Shown piece after piece: positions 13,019 through 25,517 of a DNA stretch of 64,000 bases. Numbering within the stretch: the stretch's first letter is position 1; each line of letters opens with the position of its first letter. The position numbers and the translations under genes were made by a program. Source of the stretch: Agrocybe praecox (taxonomy: Eukaryota > Basidiomycota > Agaricomycetes > Agaricales > Agrocybaceae); contig OZ024844.1 of the NCBI GenBank assembly GCA_964017145.1, forward strand, positions 4,119,119 through 4,183,118, read 5' to 3'. A model generated the notes under the pieces. The model had not been told where the DNA came from and ran no database searches. It saw only the letters and a list, made by a program, of their open reading frames with translations.

Positions 13019-13136
13019 GAAACGTTAAAGTTAAAGTTAAAGTGACTACTAGGGTATGTCCGTAAATATATATTTTTATAACTAAAATCGAGTTACATCA
13101 TCTGGAACAATGTCAGAAAAGTTTCCTTTGAGGTCG

Positions 13137-13352
13137 TCATGTTGTGGGCGGGGCATAGTAAGGAGGTTCAATCGTAAAATCTTCGACTGATTGAGCTAGC
13201 GACGGAGACTCGGCTACACTGAAGTGTGTTATACGCTGCTGTAACTCTGACACGGAGAGCGTTGTTTGCATGGAGCTAAAAATACTCGAGGATAGTTGCA
13301 TCATCGCCCTGACATCATTCAGAACAAAATTAAACAAATAAATTATACCCAA
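13137..13352 (-). other. Possible downstream exon or relic of a coiled-coil/PPxY protein
   Basis: A 71-codon minus-strand frame ends in EPPYYAPPTT, close to the PPPYFPPPK tail of the protein at 15066-15799, and carries a short helical stretch (SELQQRITHF). It lies just after the stop of the gene at 13356-14007, a paralogue of that protein. It may be an alternative last exon or an old remnant. I could not find a clean splice path into it. Confidence 0.3.
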
Positions 13353-13355
13353 TTA

Positions 13356-14007
13356 TTATTCGGCCTCTGAATATCTTTCATAAATAGGCAGAAGCAGTGG
13401 TGCTCGAGATACAGGACGACCAGTGCGTACGGTCTTGGGTGGCAGAACTGAATTAATGGTGCTAGTACTGGTCCGTCGCGACTCGCCAGTCTCAATAACC
13501 ACCATCAGCCTTTCGTTCAGCTCCTCTATCCTCTCCTGATACTCGTGTTCGTCCTTCCTCAAAAGCTGGAGCTTGCGTATCTCCCACATCAGTGTCTGAA
13601 CCTCGAGCATCTTATCTGCCAGAGTGAGACGGGCTCTTGGGCCTGTGGATAGTGTTTTTCGTCTCGAAACATCCAGTCTTTTAGGACGTAAATGCGCGCT
13701 TGGTGGTGATGCCAGAGGCGGTGGTCTTGGTGTCGGCTGAATTGTGACTCTTTTCTCGAAGGGGTCTACGAGAGATTCCAGATCAGAGTCCATGGAGGTT
13801 ACTCGCGTTCGAAGTTTCTTTAGATTAGGGTATTGCGTCATTGAATTTCCTGGAGGCCGGAGTTCAGTGTAAATGGTTTCATTATTCTGCGAATACACAC
13901 CCACTTCGTTTTCGATATAAATAGACTGATAATAAGAAGACACCGGAGGCACCTAGCATGACGGGAACCACAACGATGATGATTATTGTTGATAAAATAA
14001 GAGTCAT
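13356..14007 (-). CDS. Single-pass membrane protein with C-terminal coiled coil (unknown function)
   Basis: Two exons, 14007-13905 and 13849-13356, joined by removing a 55-nt intron (GTGGGT...CTCCAG), give 198 residues. The first exon encodes one very hydrophobic segment starting MTLILSTIIIIVVVPVML and closed by the basic YRKRR. A Pro/Ser-rich cytosolic part follows, then a coiled coil (LADKMLEVQTLMWEIRKLQ ... IEELNERLMVVIE). The same order, with similar coiled-coil residues, occurs in the protein at 15066-15799, so the two are paralogues. No known domain. Resembles small membrane-anchored agaricomycete proteins annotated only as hypothetical. Confidence 0.65.
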
Positions 14008-15065
14008 GGATAAAGAGCGTAGGAAGTTGAAGGCGATGCGAAGATGGAGGCGAGACCAAGCAGGCTCTGAGTACCTAAGTTGATCCAACATATTTAAGCA
14101 AACAAGAATATGTTTGACAATTGCTTGAAGTGTATGGAGGCTATGTTTTTTTTTGCTCACCCGCCAAGATCAGACGACAACATAGTCGGGCTTAAGCTTA
14201 CGACTGGACCTGCGTTACGTTGCGATCTCAACCTTGACGTTCGGTGGGTTATATATATAATGGGTACCTGGTGCTGGGGACCGTATGTGTATTTTTTTGA
14301 CGTTTAGCGTGCATGCCGGATCAGAGACATTTTCCACCAATTGCACGCATTGGTTATGGACATAGGTAAATGAGCACCCGGCGTTCGTAGCACCTATGGC
14401 ATTCAAGTGAAAATTATGACCATGAGTATCTATACAATTTCTCATTTCTACATACCGGGGTCCATTCCGAGCTTTACACTGGCTTGAGACAGACTCAGCC
14501 GCGGTCAACTAGTAATTGCTGGGGCTGAGGTTGGAAACCCTCGTGATGTATCCTAAGAAAGGAACATTTGAGGAACATAGATGTCTGTTTCTCAACACGT
14601 TCTGTAGCAGACGCATTGTGTGGCGCACTGTTTGTTGCTCTTTCAACTGCCCCACCCTACTCTGCTTTCTGGTATAGAACGTGTCCTACAGAGCAATGTT
14701 CCGAGCAATTTTTTCTGCACGCGAATCGGAGACTGAAAATACAGACAACACCGGCATCATCAATATTTCCAAATGGAGAACAATTCAAAGACCGCAGACG
14801 GGTACTGAGTCACCCGGGGAGCGGTCACAACGAGTCCACTAATTGGTGATTCACTCCTACCTCAACAGGGGCTATAGACTGGGCAATTAGGATAGGTTTA
14901 CGAGCATACTAGGATGGTTGACAAACTGCATCTAGACCTATAAGTGTACATACACATTGACTCCCACATTCGTCGTGCCTGCATCGCCTCTTCTATATAT
15001 ATATATAAGTAAGGGACGACGGACCAGACGTCCAAGTCCCGCATTCCACGCTTTCTCCACCCAAC
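14008..15065. other. Divergent intergenic region between the two coiled-coil paralogues
   Basis: About 1.06 kb, presumably carrying both promoters. A TA dinucleotide run lies near 14995-15008. Short open frames here have no family features. Confidence 0.45.
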
Positions 15066-15799
15066 ATGAACAATGGCACAAATCGTACTGGCCTCTATGT
15101 TGGAGCAATCGTTGCAGGAATTACCCTTATCTTGATCCTTAGTTGTGCGCGTCGGGCAAGTTACAGACGTACAGGTCAGTTTTCCGCATGTTGTTGTCTA
15201 TATGCTGAGCATTCTCACGTTGATTTTCCCCAGTAAATCGGCCACCCATTGTCCTCGAGACGCCTCTGCATTCTCCGGTTCGCTATCAGACTGCAGCGTC
15301 GCTGAACAACCGTGCTGGTGCGCCCATTTTACCATTACACTCCGCGCAAACATGGACGCCGCCAGCTCCTCCCTATTCGCCACCGACATCTCCACCACCA
15401 CCTACCAACATTCCTATGCCGGCCCATTCCTACGCAACATCTCCTAGTTTCCCCGTTCCAGTCCATGCCCGCAACGATCCGCAAATGTTCTTCCCGATGC
15501 CTATGCCACCCCATTCTCCCGCTTCTCCAGCAGAGCCTGCACAGCGCGACAGCGTCCTTGTATCTCCGCAAAATACACCTAGCAACTTGGTCGATAGAAT
15601 GCGCGAAGTACAGGGGTTGATGCTCGAGATACATCGATTGGAAAACGAACCAGACAACAGCGACAACAACGAGAAGATACAAGAGCTTCAGAAACGTGTC
15701 GCGCAGTTGAGCCGAATGGACGCGAACAATGCTGGGAATAACGTCAATTCCGCTTCCGATGTCAACGATCCGCCACCATATTTCCCTCCTCCGAAATGA
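15066..15799 (+). CDS. Single-pass membrane protein with Pro-rich linker and C-terminal coiled coil (unknown function)
   Basis: Exons 15066-15174 and 15234-15799 join at a 59-nt intron to give 224 residues. The N-terminus (MNNGTNRTG) is short and extracellular by the positive-inside rule. A transmembrane segment, LYVGAIVAGITLILILS, is followed by CARRASYRR. Then comes a long Pro/Ser-rich region (APPYSPPTSPPPP), a coiled coil (LVDRMREVQGLMLEIHRLE ... IQELQKRVAQL) and a PPPYFPPPK tail that contains a PPxY-like motif, a potential WW-domain ligand. Paralogue of the divergently transcribed gene at 13356-14007. Function not known; the layout suggests a membrane-anchored adaptor. Confidence 0.75.
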
Positions 15800-17513
15800 C
15801 CCTTCGTTCTCTTCGCACCGTTCCGCGTTGCACAGGAGTGGTGCGGTTCAGGGTCCACATGCAGCGCTTCCTTCAACTTCGATATTGAATCGATTGTGAA
15901 ACTATGCCAAATTTCTTTACTTGGTCAAGGGCCCTTCGCCATGCACAAACAAATACCCAGGATGTAGCATATCTCACTGCGGCGAGAAAGATTCAAGCTC
16001 AGGTCTCTGCTAGGAGGAAACGGGCGCCAAGTTTGGGGCGGGGACCAGTAGGATCTTGTACCTTGTGATATTTTGTCGTCATACTTTCTTACTCTTGGCA
16101 GAAAAGGATGCTGGTGGGACCTGTTCGCGATCTGATGTATGTACCATCCTGTACTTGTATTTGCGTATAGTACTATGCGAAGGTATAGCACCACATTTTG
16201 AAAGTCGTTCAATTCTTAGCCTTTTCGTCCGTACTGCCTAGGTTTTGGTGTAAGTAATATTACACTCAGAGCTGCAGAATATCACAGCTTTCCTATGCAG
16301 TGGTGTGAGTGACAAGGATTGGGGATGAACGTTGAGCATTGAAAATGACAAAAGTCAGGTCATCGTTTGCGACTTAAGAAATAGCATCGGAAAATTCAAA
16401 TTCGATTCTTGGCCAATTCTTGGCGGCTATTTTTAGTTCTCTTCCCAAGTCATCCACATTGGATATATACGTTGGGGACGGGCGAAGCAAGACTTTTTTC
16501 TTCTTCGACTCAGGTTTCATTGGTCGCGATAAAGCATCAGGATTACATATGTGCATTGCGAGCAAAGTTTTATTTATTATTATTCCGTGGATTGCCTCCA
16601 TTCAACGTCAAGTTGCGGACTTCTCACAGGTATGCACGAACTGGGTAAATTATACCACACAAAGTTTCCTATACCTATGCCTGATTTATCATTTCCGACA
16701 CATATCTACTCCAGGAAAGCCGACACCTGCTGACACGCTAAGTATGTATGAACGTTTGAACGTCGGTGCCACATGCACAAAACTCCGTTGGCTTAGTTTA
16801 GTTGCCTTCTCCACGACGCATAAGGGCCTTGAATATTATGTACGCGCATGACATTTGGTATGAATATTTATTTTATTTTCTACTATCGCAATGCGTACAT
16901 ACTTATAGCTTTCCTTTCCTTTTTTTACCCAATCTTTACGTATCGTACCACAACACAGCCACACTTCTCGGCCCCCGGGGAATCAAATTGAAACTGGCCC
17001 GCTGGCGATATCAAAATCTTGACAGGCTGTTTCGTTGATTGCGTCTTTCATCATGAATCAAGGAACATCTCCGAATTCCCCACCGTCACCGTTCCTTGCC
17101 TTTGCTACACTTGCATAGAAACCGACCCAAGCGAATATCTTTACTGTCAGCTTCAGGTCTGGCTTCTGGTGCTGTAAAAATACCCCACAGAGAAAATATA
17201 CTTCCCAGACGTTATCTTCTCATGATTCTGGACCTATCTTTGTTGTTCTTGATCGCGCTGGTTGTCTGATATCTTTCTCAACCTTTTCTATCTTTTATAT
17301 TGGCTAGATGCTACCCCGAGAGTCAGGAGGTGTTGGCAACATCCGTATCAATATCATGTATGGGAAAGGTACAAATGTGTACTTGACACTTTCTGCAGGG
17401 GCTCCCGACATCAAACATTGCTCTTTCTCTTTCATACATACGAGCTCGCTGGTGGAGTTGTCTGTGCCCGAGCGCGATACTTGGCTAGCCAGCCTACCAC
17501 ACTCTTTTGTACA
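15800..17513. other. Long intergenic stretch, nothing recognised
   Basis: About 1.7 kb with scattered short open frames on both strands (for example 16374-16601 and 16420-16851), none of which shows domains, splice-consistent extension or family likeness. The last part is the upstream region of the gene at 17514. Confidence 0.45.
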
Positions 17514-19139
17514 ATGAGCGACATCAATGTCGACGATACGGACACAACAACGATCGTATATTCAGGCTCGTGGACGCAGCTTACTGGCGGACCAGGCGAA
17601 GAATTTCAAGGGACGGCACATTCGACGAACGAAAATGGTGCTTCGGCGACGATTCGGTTTCACGGTGAATAATTTAGCAACGACAACAAGGGATCTTCTG
17701 ACTGGTAAATTTAAATGTATGGTATCATTAGGCACGCATATCGCCCTGCGATGTACTGTTCTAGCGGGAAACGGGTCGATGATGATGAATAGCAATCTGG
17801 ACGGACAAATGGGCAGTCTCACTCATCACTCTCATGACGGTATGACCTACTATGATGACCCATGGTTTGACCGTGGCGATCTGGAAGATATCGACCACGT
17901 CCTTGTCATATCGAACGCAGGAGGACCATCGGACAGCCCGTTCCAGCTAGATCGTTTCATAGTCACCGGCTCTGTCATTAGTCAAGTACAGCCGTTGTTA
18001 TTACCAGCATCTAGTACATCAACAACCAGTGCGGCGAGGACAACATCCAGTGTTTTTTCTACTTCCAGAGGTCCCAGCATAATCACGTCGCAGTCAAGCG
18101 CAAAGACTGCGACTTCATCTTCCTCCTTATCCTCAATGTCCTCCACCTCTACGTCCTCTTCTTCGGGGTCTTCTGCCTCTTCGATAATATCTTCGTCCTC
18201 GTGGTCCAGTACTGGTGAGCTACTTCACGCAAACTCATTTTTTTAAAGGAGTAATTCATCGCATCTCCTTACAGCTTCGGCAACTGGAGGCGACGAAACT
18301 GTCGTTTCCATTCAATACATCACTACTCAAGCTGACAGCAGCACCCAAACGCAAAATGTCGCACCTGCTGGCGCATCCTCATCCTCTAGCTTCCGCAATT
18401 CGACTGGCATGATCGTTGGAAGTGTTCTAGGAGGCGTGGCCATTTTGCTACTCCTTCTATTAATCTTCCTGTGCTTAAGTCGTCGCAGAAAAACAGGGCA
18501 GCATGTGAGGCTACCTGAGGACGCTGAGAAACGCGACCCATGTGAGTTGGCATCATCCTCCTCAGTTTAAAATAGCAATTTATCATGATTCTGATTGATA
18601 CAGTCCGCCGCATCACTGCAGTAACGCCTTTCCGTCTTCAAACAAGCCCCCAAGGAGGTGGCGACACACCTTCGCCGAATTCTCTCGATGTAGGACCAGG
18701 AATGACCCCGGTATCGTCGCCGACTATCATAAATTCATCAGAATCAACTACTGAATTGGCCAGGAACGTTTCTCAATCGATGCAGGCACACTCTTCAGAG
18801 AACGTCTACGTCCACGCCAACGAAAAGCAGCCTCATCTATTCAGAGACAATTCCATGAACCCTAACAGTTCGAACACACGCCCAGATGCGTCGTATACGT
18901 CTGGGCCATCGCCGGTGCCCTATACCCTTCCTCCTCTTCCCAACACCGACGCCAGTGCGTACAGGCCCCGTTACATTTCTGGAGATACTATGTTTGACGC
19001 TCCGCCGTCAAACCCGAATTATCTATTGACCCCACTTGGGCCCGTCGATACCAACGATTTCCCACCTTCGTATCAAAGTGCACGAAATCATGATTCCTAT
19101 GCTTCTGCTCAGATACCCGTACCGCCATCAAAAGGATAA
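17514..19139 (+). CDS. Ser/Thr-rich single-pass membrane protein (unknown function)
   Basis: Four exons, 17514-17664, 17732-18214, 18275-18541 and 18604-19139, with clean GT-AG introns, give 478 residues. The N-terminal ~130 residues (VYSGSWTQLTGG, EFQGTAHSTNENGASATIRFHG) look like the beta-sandwich ectodomain common in agaricomycete cell-surface proteins. A low-complexity Ser/Thr stretch follows (about residues 165-220), a likely O-mannosylated stalk. One transmembrane segment comes next (TGMIVGSVLGGVAILLLLLLI) with the stop-transfer CLSRRRK, and a ~200-residue Pro/Ser/Asn-rich cytosolic tail. There is no clear signal peptide at the chosen start, which is odd for the proposed topology; an upstream in-frame ATG at 17262 or an unseen 5' exon could supply one. 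Function unknown. Confidence 0.72.
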
Positions 19140-20698
19140 ATATTGCATTTCTTTTATTATCCATACTTGGAAGTTCTTCACGCTCGTTTCGTCCAACTCG
19201 TCTGACATTCGTTCTTATTTTCTTGGGTGATTGGGAGGGGTTGTTTTCTGGCAAATTTGTAAACAAAATTTTATCGTTATTTTATTTCAATATATACCTG
19301 CCCGTGACAGCTGGAGGTGTATAATCATATGCAAGGGGTATGTAGTCTTGGAAAAAAAGACACAACCTTCTTTTTAGACGTATTTTGGGCTGGGAAATCC
19401 GAATCTGAAGTCAGATTTTTGCCAAAAGATCTCGTTGAAAAGTTATGGGCACTTTTGTATCTTGTGAGAAAAAAACCTGACACCCAATTCCAACCATTTT
19501 TCTCGACATCTCGCATCATTCTGCACACTTTCAAAAAAAAAACTTCGACCAAAATTGACCCCTCCCCTCCCCCCATTTCCTTTTATGGTAACTCACCAAC
19601 CATTCACAGGAAAATTTTCGGAGTTGCATTTTTCGATTTCCTGGCTATTTTCCGATCCAAAAACAAGGTCGTGTCCTTTTTTCCAAAACTGCATACCCCT
19701 TGATCATATGTCAGTTTAATGATTTTAACGTGTGATCGCTTTGCCAGTGGCGGGCCCAATTAAAGTTCGAGTGTGGTGTGTATCTGGAATATACTCTAAG
19801 GAGTCCTGTCTGTGAATTCCATTCTCTCTAAAGACACATTGCCTACAATTATCACAGTCCATGATTTCGAATTACTATATTATTAAGCAAACGCGCAAGT
19901 TCGTGTGTACATGTTTGTTTTTGCACCTCTTTAGGTAAATCTTATTGTTCTTTTCACTCCTTTTCTCATTTCGATGACGTATTTTTTATTGCTTTCGCCA
20001 TATTCCATCCTTTCTCTCCATTTTACCTCGCCAAATTTGGAACTATTTTACAGATATTATCATGCTTTTTCACTGTCATCTTTTCTTTCCTTTGATTTTG
20101 GTATCATATTGTTTAATACGGCTATGCTCTAATTCCTCCTTGCCATATGCTCTCCAAATTTTATTCGTATTTTTGGTGCCAGAGCGAAGCGAGGCGCATG
20201 CCTTGTCTGTATATAATCTAATCTAATCTAACTAGTGCAGATTGCACAACCACAACGGTATCTCAAGAGGCGAGAAATAATTGGTGATCACCAAAAAAAT
20301 TCCCTCCGATCAAAAAAATCCTCGCTGTGAGATTTTTGATGCAAACTACGCATCATACAACGGCGCATCATATGTTTTCAGCCTGTGGAGTTTCCCGTTT
20401 TGCTGATATGTATCTCTGCGCCGAAGCGGAGCGAGGCCTCATGTAATATGTAATATTCGTACAATATTTTTTTAACTCAACCAGTAAGGTCGTAGACATT
20501 TCTTATGAAATACTGGGTATAAATTAATGTACCCAGAAAAAAGTACACGACCCAGGAAAATTACAAGTTACATCATTACTATGTGCAGCCTCCATTTCTA
20601 CCATAATCAATGATATTTGACATTAAGACTGACGACTTCCATTCCCAGTTAAAATTCTCACTCGTTCCAGCTCATTCCCCTCCTGATGAATTTGGTTT
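19140..20698. other. Intergenic region holding the MITE
   Basis: Apart from the MITE, the region is AT-rich. It holds a small TCTAA repeat (about 20213-20232) and two similar GC-rich words near 20180 and 20420 (GCGAAGCGAGGC and GAAGCGGAGCGAGGC). No gene seen. Confidence 0.5.
19332..19702. mobile_element. Non-autonomous hAT-like MITE
   Basis: 371 bp bounded by terminal inverted repeats that begin CAAGGGGTATG and match over about 38 bp with a few differences. Immediately outside both ends is the same 8-bp word, ATCATATG (19324-19331 and 19703-19710), a perfect target-site duplication. An 8-bp duplication with CA(A)GGG ends is characteristic of hAT-superfamily elements. There is no transposase; the open frame across it is incidental. 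Confidence 0.85.
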
Positions 20699-21935
20699 TT
20701 ACGCGATCTCTTCATCACGACTATTGGGCAGGTTGATGATAGTATCCAAAGGACTTTCATCCCTCTCAATCTCTTTCTCTGGATCTACCGGTAAGTGGAC
20801 GGACGACGCGGATCTAAAAGCAGCTGGGCCTTTGTCTGATGATGCTACAGCCAACCGAGCAACCATTACGGTTGGGGCAATTGCCTGTTAGGGTAGGAAA
20901 TTACTAATAATATTACGAAGAAAGATTTAAATGACTTACGGAAGTGCACAGGGCCAGCGCTTCCACATAATTATTAAGTATAATGTCCATCATGGAAGTG
21001 GTCGCATTCCCACTGTTGAGAAAGGTGAATATCATAAGCAGGACGATAAAAATCGTGTGAACAGCGGAGGATTGCACCACGATTTCAATTATATACTGAT
21101 ATCGACGCCTCGAGCGAGGGTCGGTGGCGGTATTTGAGTAAATAGAGAAGAATATTATAAACGTAGCAGCGAGAGTGGTAGCGGCCATGGTGCAAAATGA
21201 GGCAGCTGACAGGACATTGGTGAGATATGCGGTCTCTAGTGTCTGAAGTCTGAGTTGAAAATTATAAAGCGCGAGAAAAATCACATTTGTGGTGACCACT
21301 CCTGGAATAAATATAGCGGTGAGAAGTCTCATATTACCTGCTATAAAGGTCATATACCATACCGAACTCGGCTACGAACAAAAACATCGGGACGCAGAAC
21401 ATTGCTAAGGACCGGCCACACGCGTTATAGCACCTCCAAATCTGGTTAGGAAATGGTCAAACACGGGGTTTATAAGATTCGGAAGATCGGCACCATAAGT
21501 CCATCTGCAAGGAGATACCCAAGATTCTGCAATACTAGCTGTATAGTGCTGATCACCAGGGAAAACGACGCGGCAGTTACACTTTCAACGAATATTGATC
21601 GCCTCGAATCTCCCTGGCCTACAAACACTTCGTTGGTGAAGACCCATTGGATCCATATCTGCATAGCAAGGCAGATGAAGAGTGTAGTTAATGTTCCAAC
21701 GACGACGCGCTTATTTGATGCTAAAGCTCGACGACTTGAAACTATGTGGTCCAGCCCAAATGGTGCGATACATAAGTAGATGTGAACGATTGGCCGACAC
21801 AAAACACCTACGATAAATGTATATAGTCATCGGATAAATTCCTAAATGCATTCCTATGATGAAGAGCAACATCAAGGTGGAATGCAGGTTCGAACTGACA
21901 AGTGCCTTTTGATTATTGATAGAAGGGAAGGACAT
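20699..21935 (-). CDS. Seven-transmembrane protein of an expanded basidiomycete family
   Basis: Exon pieces read from about 21935 (MSFPSINNQKALVSS) to a stop at 20699. Hydrophobic segments appear in order: TLMLLFIIGMHLGIYPMTIYIY, VVVGTLTTLFICLAMQIWIQW, FSLVISTIQLVLQNLGYLLADGLM, an exon with IWRCYNACGRSLAMFCVPMFLFVAEF, LLTAIFIPGVVTTNVIFLALYN, AASFCTMAATTLAATFIIFF, and SAVHTIFIVLLMIFTFL. The ADGLMIWRC joint, the RSRRRYQYIIEIVVQSSA loop and the IAPTVMVARLAV end match a large agaricomycete family of GPCR-like or 7TM proteins with no assigned ligand. An intron using the GTAGGT donor near 21805 puts the frames in register. The start is the least certain part. Confidence 0.7.
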
Positions 21936-23080
21936 CGGTGAATTATTTGCGGCAAAAGAAAACATTGCATGTTTGTAGAGTAGGACTTTTATAATAGACG
22001 TAGCACATAAAGCGGGAAAATCTCTGACTTTGTGGATCCCAAATTTAAGCATGCCTGATGATCATCTTTCAGAGTTTGATGTGCGCTATTCTTGTGAGTG
22101 TTTTTCTCACAATTGACACTTACGTGTAGAGACCCAACAGAGTCCAAAGTACGGAAAAGAATCATATGTAGCACTCCGAGATGGGGAAGACCAACAGCGC
22201 TGCGGGTAGGGGAGAATATATGCAATAAACGAGTTAAGATATTTTCATTATATTTAAGATCTTAATACTAATACATAGAAATAACGGCCCCTTTACACAT
22301 GTTTAAATCTATGGCATTGCGACAAGCTATCACGCAAGAAGGATTATTGAATTTACATCACTGATAGTTTAGAAGACCATGTGCTGAGGTATTAGCAACT
22401 ATCATCTTGTCGACATCAATTATCTGATTGCCGTGGCTTCCGTTTTGACAGCTTTTGCCATATCACCGTTACCTTGAAGATATAGTAGGAGAAATTTACA
22501 CATTGTCCTTTAAGGCTCAGAAGCCTGTCAGAAATTGTCGAACATTTGCAGGTATGAATACTTTTTACTTGCGTCCCAAGTCATCCACTTTGCGGCATGT
22601 CATACAAATAATCTGTCATCGCGCCTAGTAGGAACGAGAGAAGGCATTTTGGAAGTATCATAAGAGTAATACATGTATATAACTTTTTTAAATAACATTA
22701 TATCATATTACCCACACCAATACATCGTCGATTCAGCATCAGGGCAGTCATAAAGAACCGATATTTCTTGTTTCTTTTTCAAGTCGCTATTCGGCACTCT
22801 CCGTGATGGATTTGAACGGCGCTCCGAAGCGAATGTAATGCCAGTCAGAGAAAAAAATAAATCCGTTGGCTAAAATGTTCTGAGAGAATATTAAGCGCTC
22901 AGCCTTCAGGCTCTTGGTGTGAAAATTCTCATATACATATAATAAAACTACCGCACCCTACAACAGGTTAGAATCGCTTACTTGGTCACTCTTGTGTCGG
23001 AGTCGGAGTCGTGTTTTCCTGTTGGCCGCTAATCACATTTAAGCTTGCCGTTCGGTTACCCAGCAACACAGCCGCCTGTC
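21936..23080. other. Intergenic, nothing recognised
   Basis: AT-rich, about 1.1 kb between the start of the 7TM gene and the start region of the next gene. Minus-strand open frames near 21989-22225 could be an unrecognised 5' exon of the 7TM gene, but show no family features. Confidence 0.4.
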
Positions 23081-25517
23081 ATGTACGGAACAGCCCCTGA
23101 ACATATGGAGGTGCGCCCAGCACAGCCGCCATCTGTCATCATCAGCGAGGTGAACGGTCTAAATTTCAGGGACCTACCATGCTTTTATAGTCACTTTCTT
23201 TCAACTCTCTCACTGGCTCAATCACGACTAACTACTAGATAAATAACGTACCTCAGCTATTATGGACCGACGCGGGTATGTGATCGTATGACTCACTCCT
23301 CCGAGTGGGCACTCTTCTGACTTTACTATTCCTGTCGTTTGGATTTGGATTGGATTATTAGTCATGCACATGGGCCATGGCAACTGACAAGTAGGTCCTT
23401 CTCTGTACTCGCAGAGTTTATCAATGTCTGATTAGTTGATACTTTTTACTTATAGTTGTTCACCTCGAAGGCCTGCGCTTGATGCGCCCAGAGAAAGTCT
23501 GGAGGCCAATCGTGACGGTAGAAATTGACAAACATCATTTCCACGAAACGACATTGGGTGCAGATGGTCAGAATATTAATCAAAAGGAGGTGTTTGCCTT
23601 GTACGTTCGTTCGTGGTCCTTGGATTATTGGTTCACTCCTTTTTATTCATTCATTCTTCCCTGTGTTGCGTGCAGCGATGACGCACGCCATTCGTCAGAA
23701 ATCGAATTCAAAATATGGCATCGTTCACAGAGCAAGAAGAAGAAACAAAAAGTCCTCGTTGCTACGGCCTCGCATTGCATGAGCGAAATGATCAAGAAAG
23801 AGCACCATGAATCTTCCGGCAGTGCGTATGAAGTTTCGCACACAGAACTTATCAAGTTTTTACTCAGCTGTCGTTGTCTAGAATTATCTCCAGCAAACAA
23901 GGGCATTGTACAAGTATCTGTCCGGTTACAGTGTCGGGCGGCAGATAAGGCTGCTTCGAGCGCAAAGGAAAGGAAGCAGAACGGTGCTGTGTTGAAGATG
24001 AAAATCAAGCCGCCTCCTTCGTTCATGCTGCGCAGAGGGTCCTCTATGGAAGAGGAGGGTGATGAGGATATGTGTGATGAGAGCACCAGAGCCAAGGAGA
24101 GGCCGCATTGGAAGGATAGCGATGATTCGGAGAGTACGTCCTCTATCTAATTTCTTCCTCTTTTAAAATTCTTACGATTCTTTGCCTCGCATTAGGTGAA
24201 TCCGACGGATCTTCCATCCATACCGAAATCCTGACTCAAGACGTTAACACACTTCTTACCACTCCTGCCGACGACGATGGCGGGCTCAGGAAACGCATCA
24301 AACGGAAGAAGCTGCGAGGATACCTCCTCGATTCAGACACCGAGAACCAGTCGGACTCAGCCGAGTCCTCTTCAGCAAGCAGCGGCAGCAGTACACGCAG
24401 CTATAACAGCCGCCGCCGCCGCTCAGGCTCGGAGAATAAACCTCTGGTATCGGACACGAGCCAAACCTGCATCGGCGACGATGACGAAGACTATGAATAT
24501 ACCAACTCACTCATAATCCGCTCTGGATCTAACGGGGAAGTCATCCGTCTCGTCGAGCATGGCGACGACGACTGCGACTCGGACGATGGCGGTGTCAAGT
24601 TAAAAACAAGAGGATGGCTGGCTTTCATGTCGGATTTACCTTTGCCTTTGTATACGGAGAAGATCGTTGTTCCGCCCAACCTGACGAAACCGGAGAAGGC
24701 CATTTGTGGGTTTACGATGTATAGTGAGATGGCGTCGGCGGATTGTGATGATGATTATGCGAAGGTGTTTGCGAGGCTACAGCAGGAGTGGACTTTTGTT
24801 GGTGGTTTGGTGTGTTTAATTTTTGTCCTTCTGTGATAAAAGTGGTCTTGCTTACTTTGTTACACGTCCGACTCTCTCTAACATCTCCAGTTAGTAGCTC
24901 TAGCTGCGTAAGTCAGACCCAACACTCTTCATACAAAGGAACATCTTCTAATTTATCATTTGAATTTCGTAGTGTGGACACAGCAGTGTTCTCAATATCC
25001 CCCGACTCGATATTCACAGTCGACTCGTACGCCCGCAGCGCAATTGCAGCAAGCAGTGTGGCTTCTGGTCTGGGCATCGCATGCGATGCATGGTTCCTCT
25101 TCCGATACAATTGGGCAGAACTACAGACTTTCATCGTCAGTACACCTTTCCCCCGAGTCTCAGTTACTTTCCAAGTTCTAATTTTCTCTATTCCATCGTT
25201 CATCCGAATTGATGATACAGACCCGAGCAAAAGATGTATTCGACACCTACTTCTTCTTCGCCCTCTCCGCGCGCGTGCCCGCATTGTGCATGTTCATCTC
25301 CTGCCTCTCACTTATGATCTTCCTCGCGGTCGTCGCATTCGACGCGTGGCCCCAAGGCGTGCTGTTCGTTTCGTTCTTCGTTGGCCTCATAATGACGATG
25401 CAGTTCTTGGTGTATGGTGTGCATTGGGTCGGGACGAGGGTTGCGGAGGGGGGCAGGAAGGGAGGGAGGGGCGTCGCGTTGGTAGTTAGGGGTGTTAAGA
25501 GGAGTTTGACGAAGTGA
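23081..25517 (+). CDS. Conserved membrane protein: C2-like N-terminal region, acidic linker, C-terminal transmembrane bundle
   Basis: Several exons on one strand. A short N-terminal exon (MYGTAPEHMEVRPAQPPSV) leads to LRLMRPEKVWRPIVTVEIDKHHFHE, then DDARHSSEIEFKIWHRSQSKK, a beta-strand pattern reminiscent of a C2 or similar lipid-binding fold. A charged, Ser/Asp-rich middle part with a dibasic patch (KRIKRKKLRGYLLDSD) follows. The C-terminal part has WTFVGG, SPDSIFTVDSYARSAIAASSVASGLGIACDAWFL, then FDTYFFFALSARVPALCMFISCLSLMIFLAVVAF and LFVSFFVGLIMTMQFLVYGV, several membrane spans. The layout is that of an uncharacterised but conserved basidiomycete family; I know no function. The 5' exon and the intron between ~23150 and ~23455 are uncertain. 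Confidence 0.6.

Noticed and set aside
14995..15008. TA dinucleotide run as a regulatory site
   Set aside because: Too short and common to assign meaning.
20160..20440. GC-rich words like GAAGCGGAGCGAGG resembling the GAAGCGCCGAAGTGAGG of the pseudo-LTR
   Set aside because: Match is short and lacks the surrounding element; probably coincidence or a simple-sequence habit of the genome.
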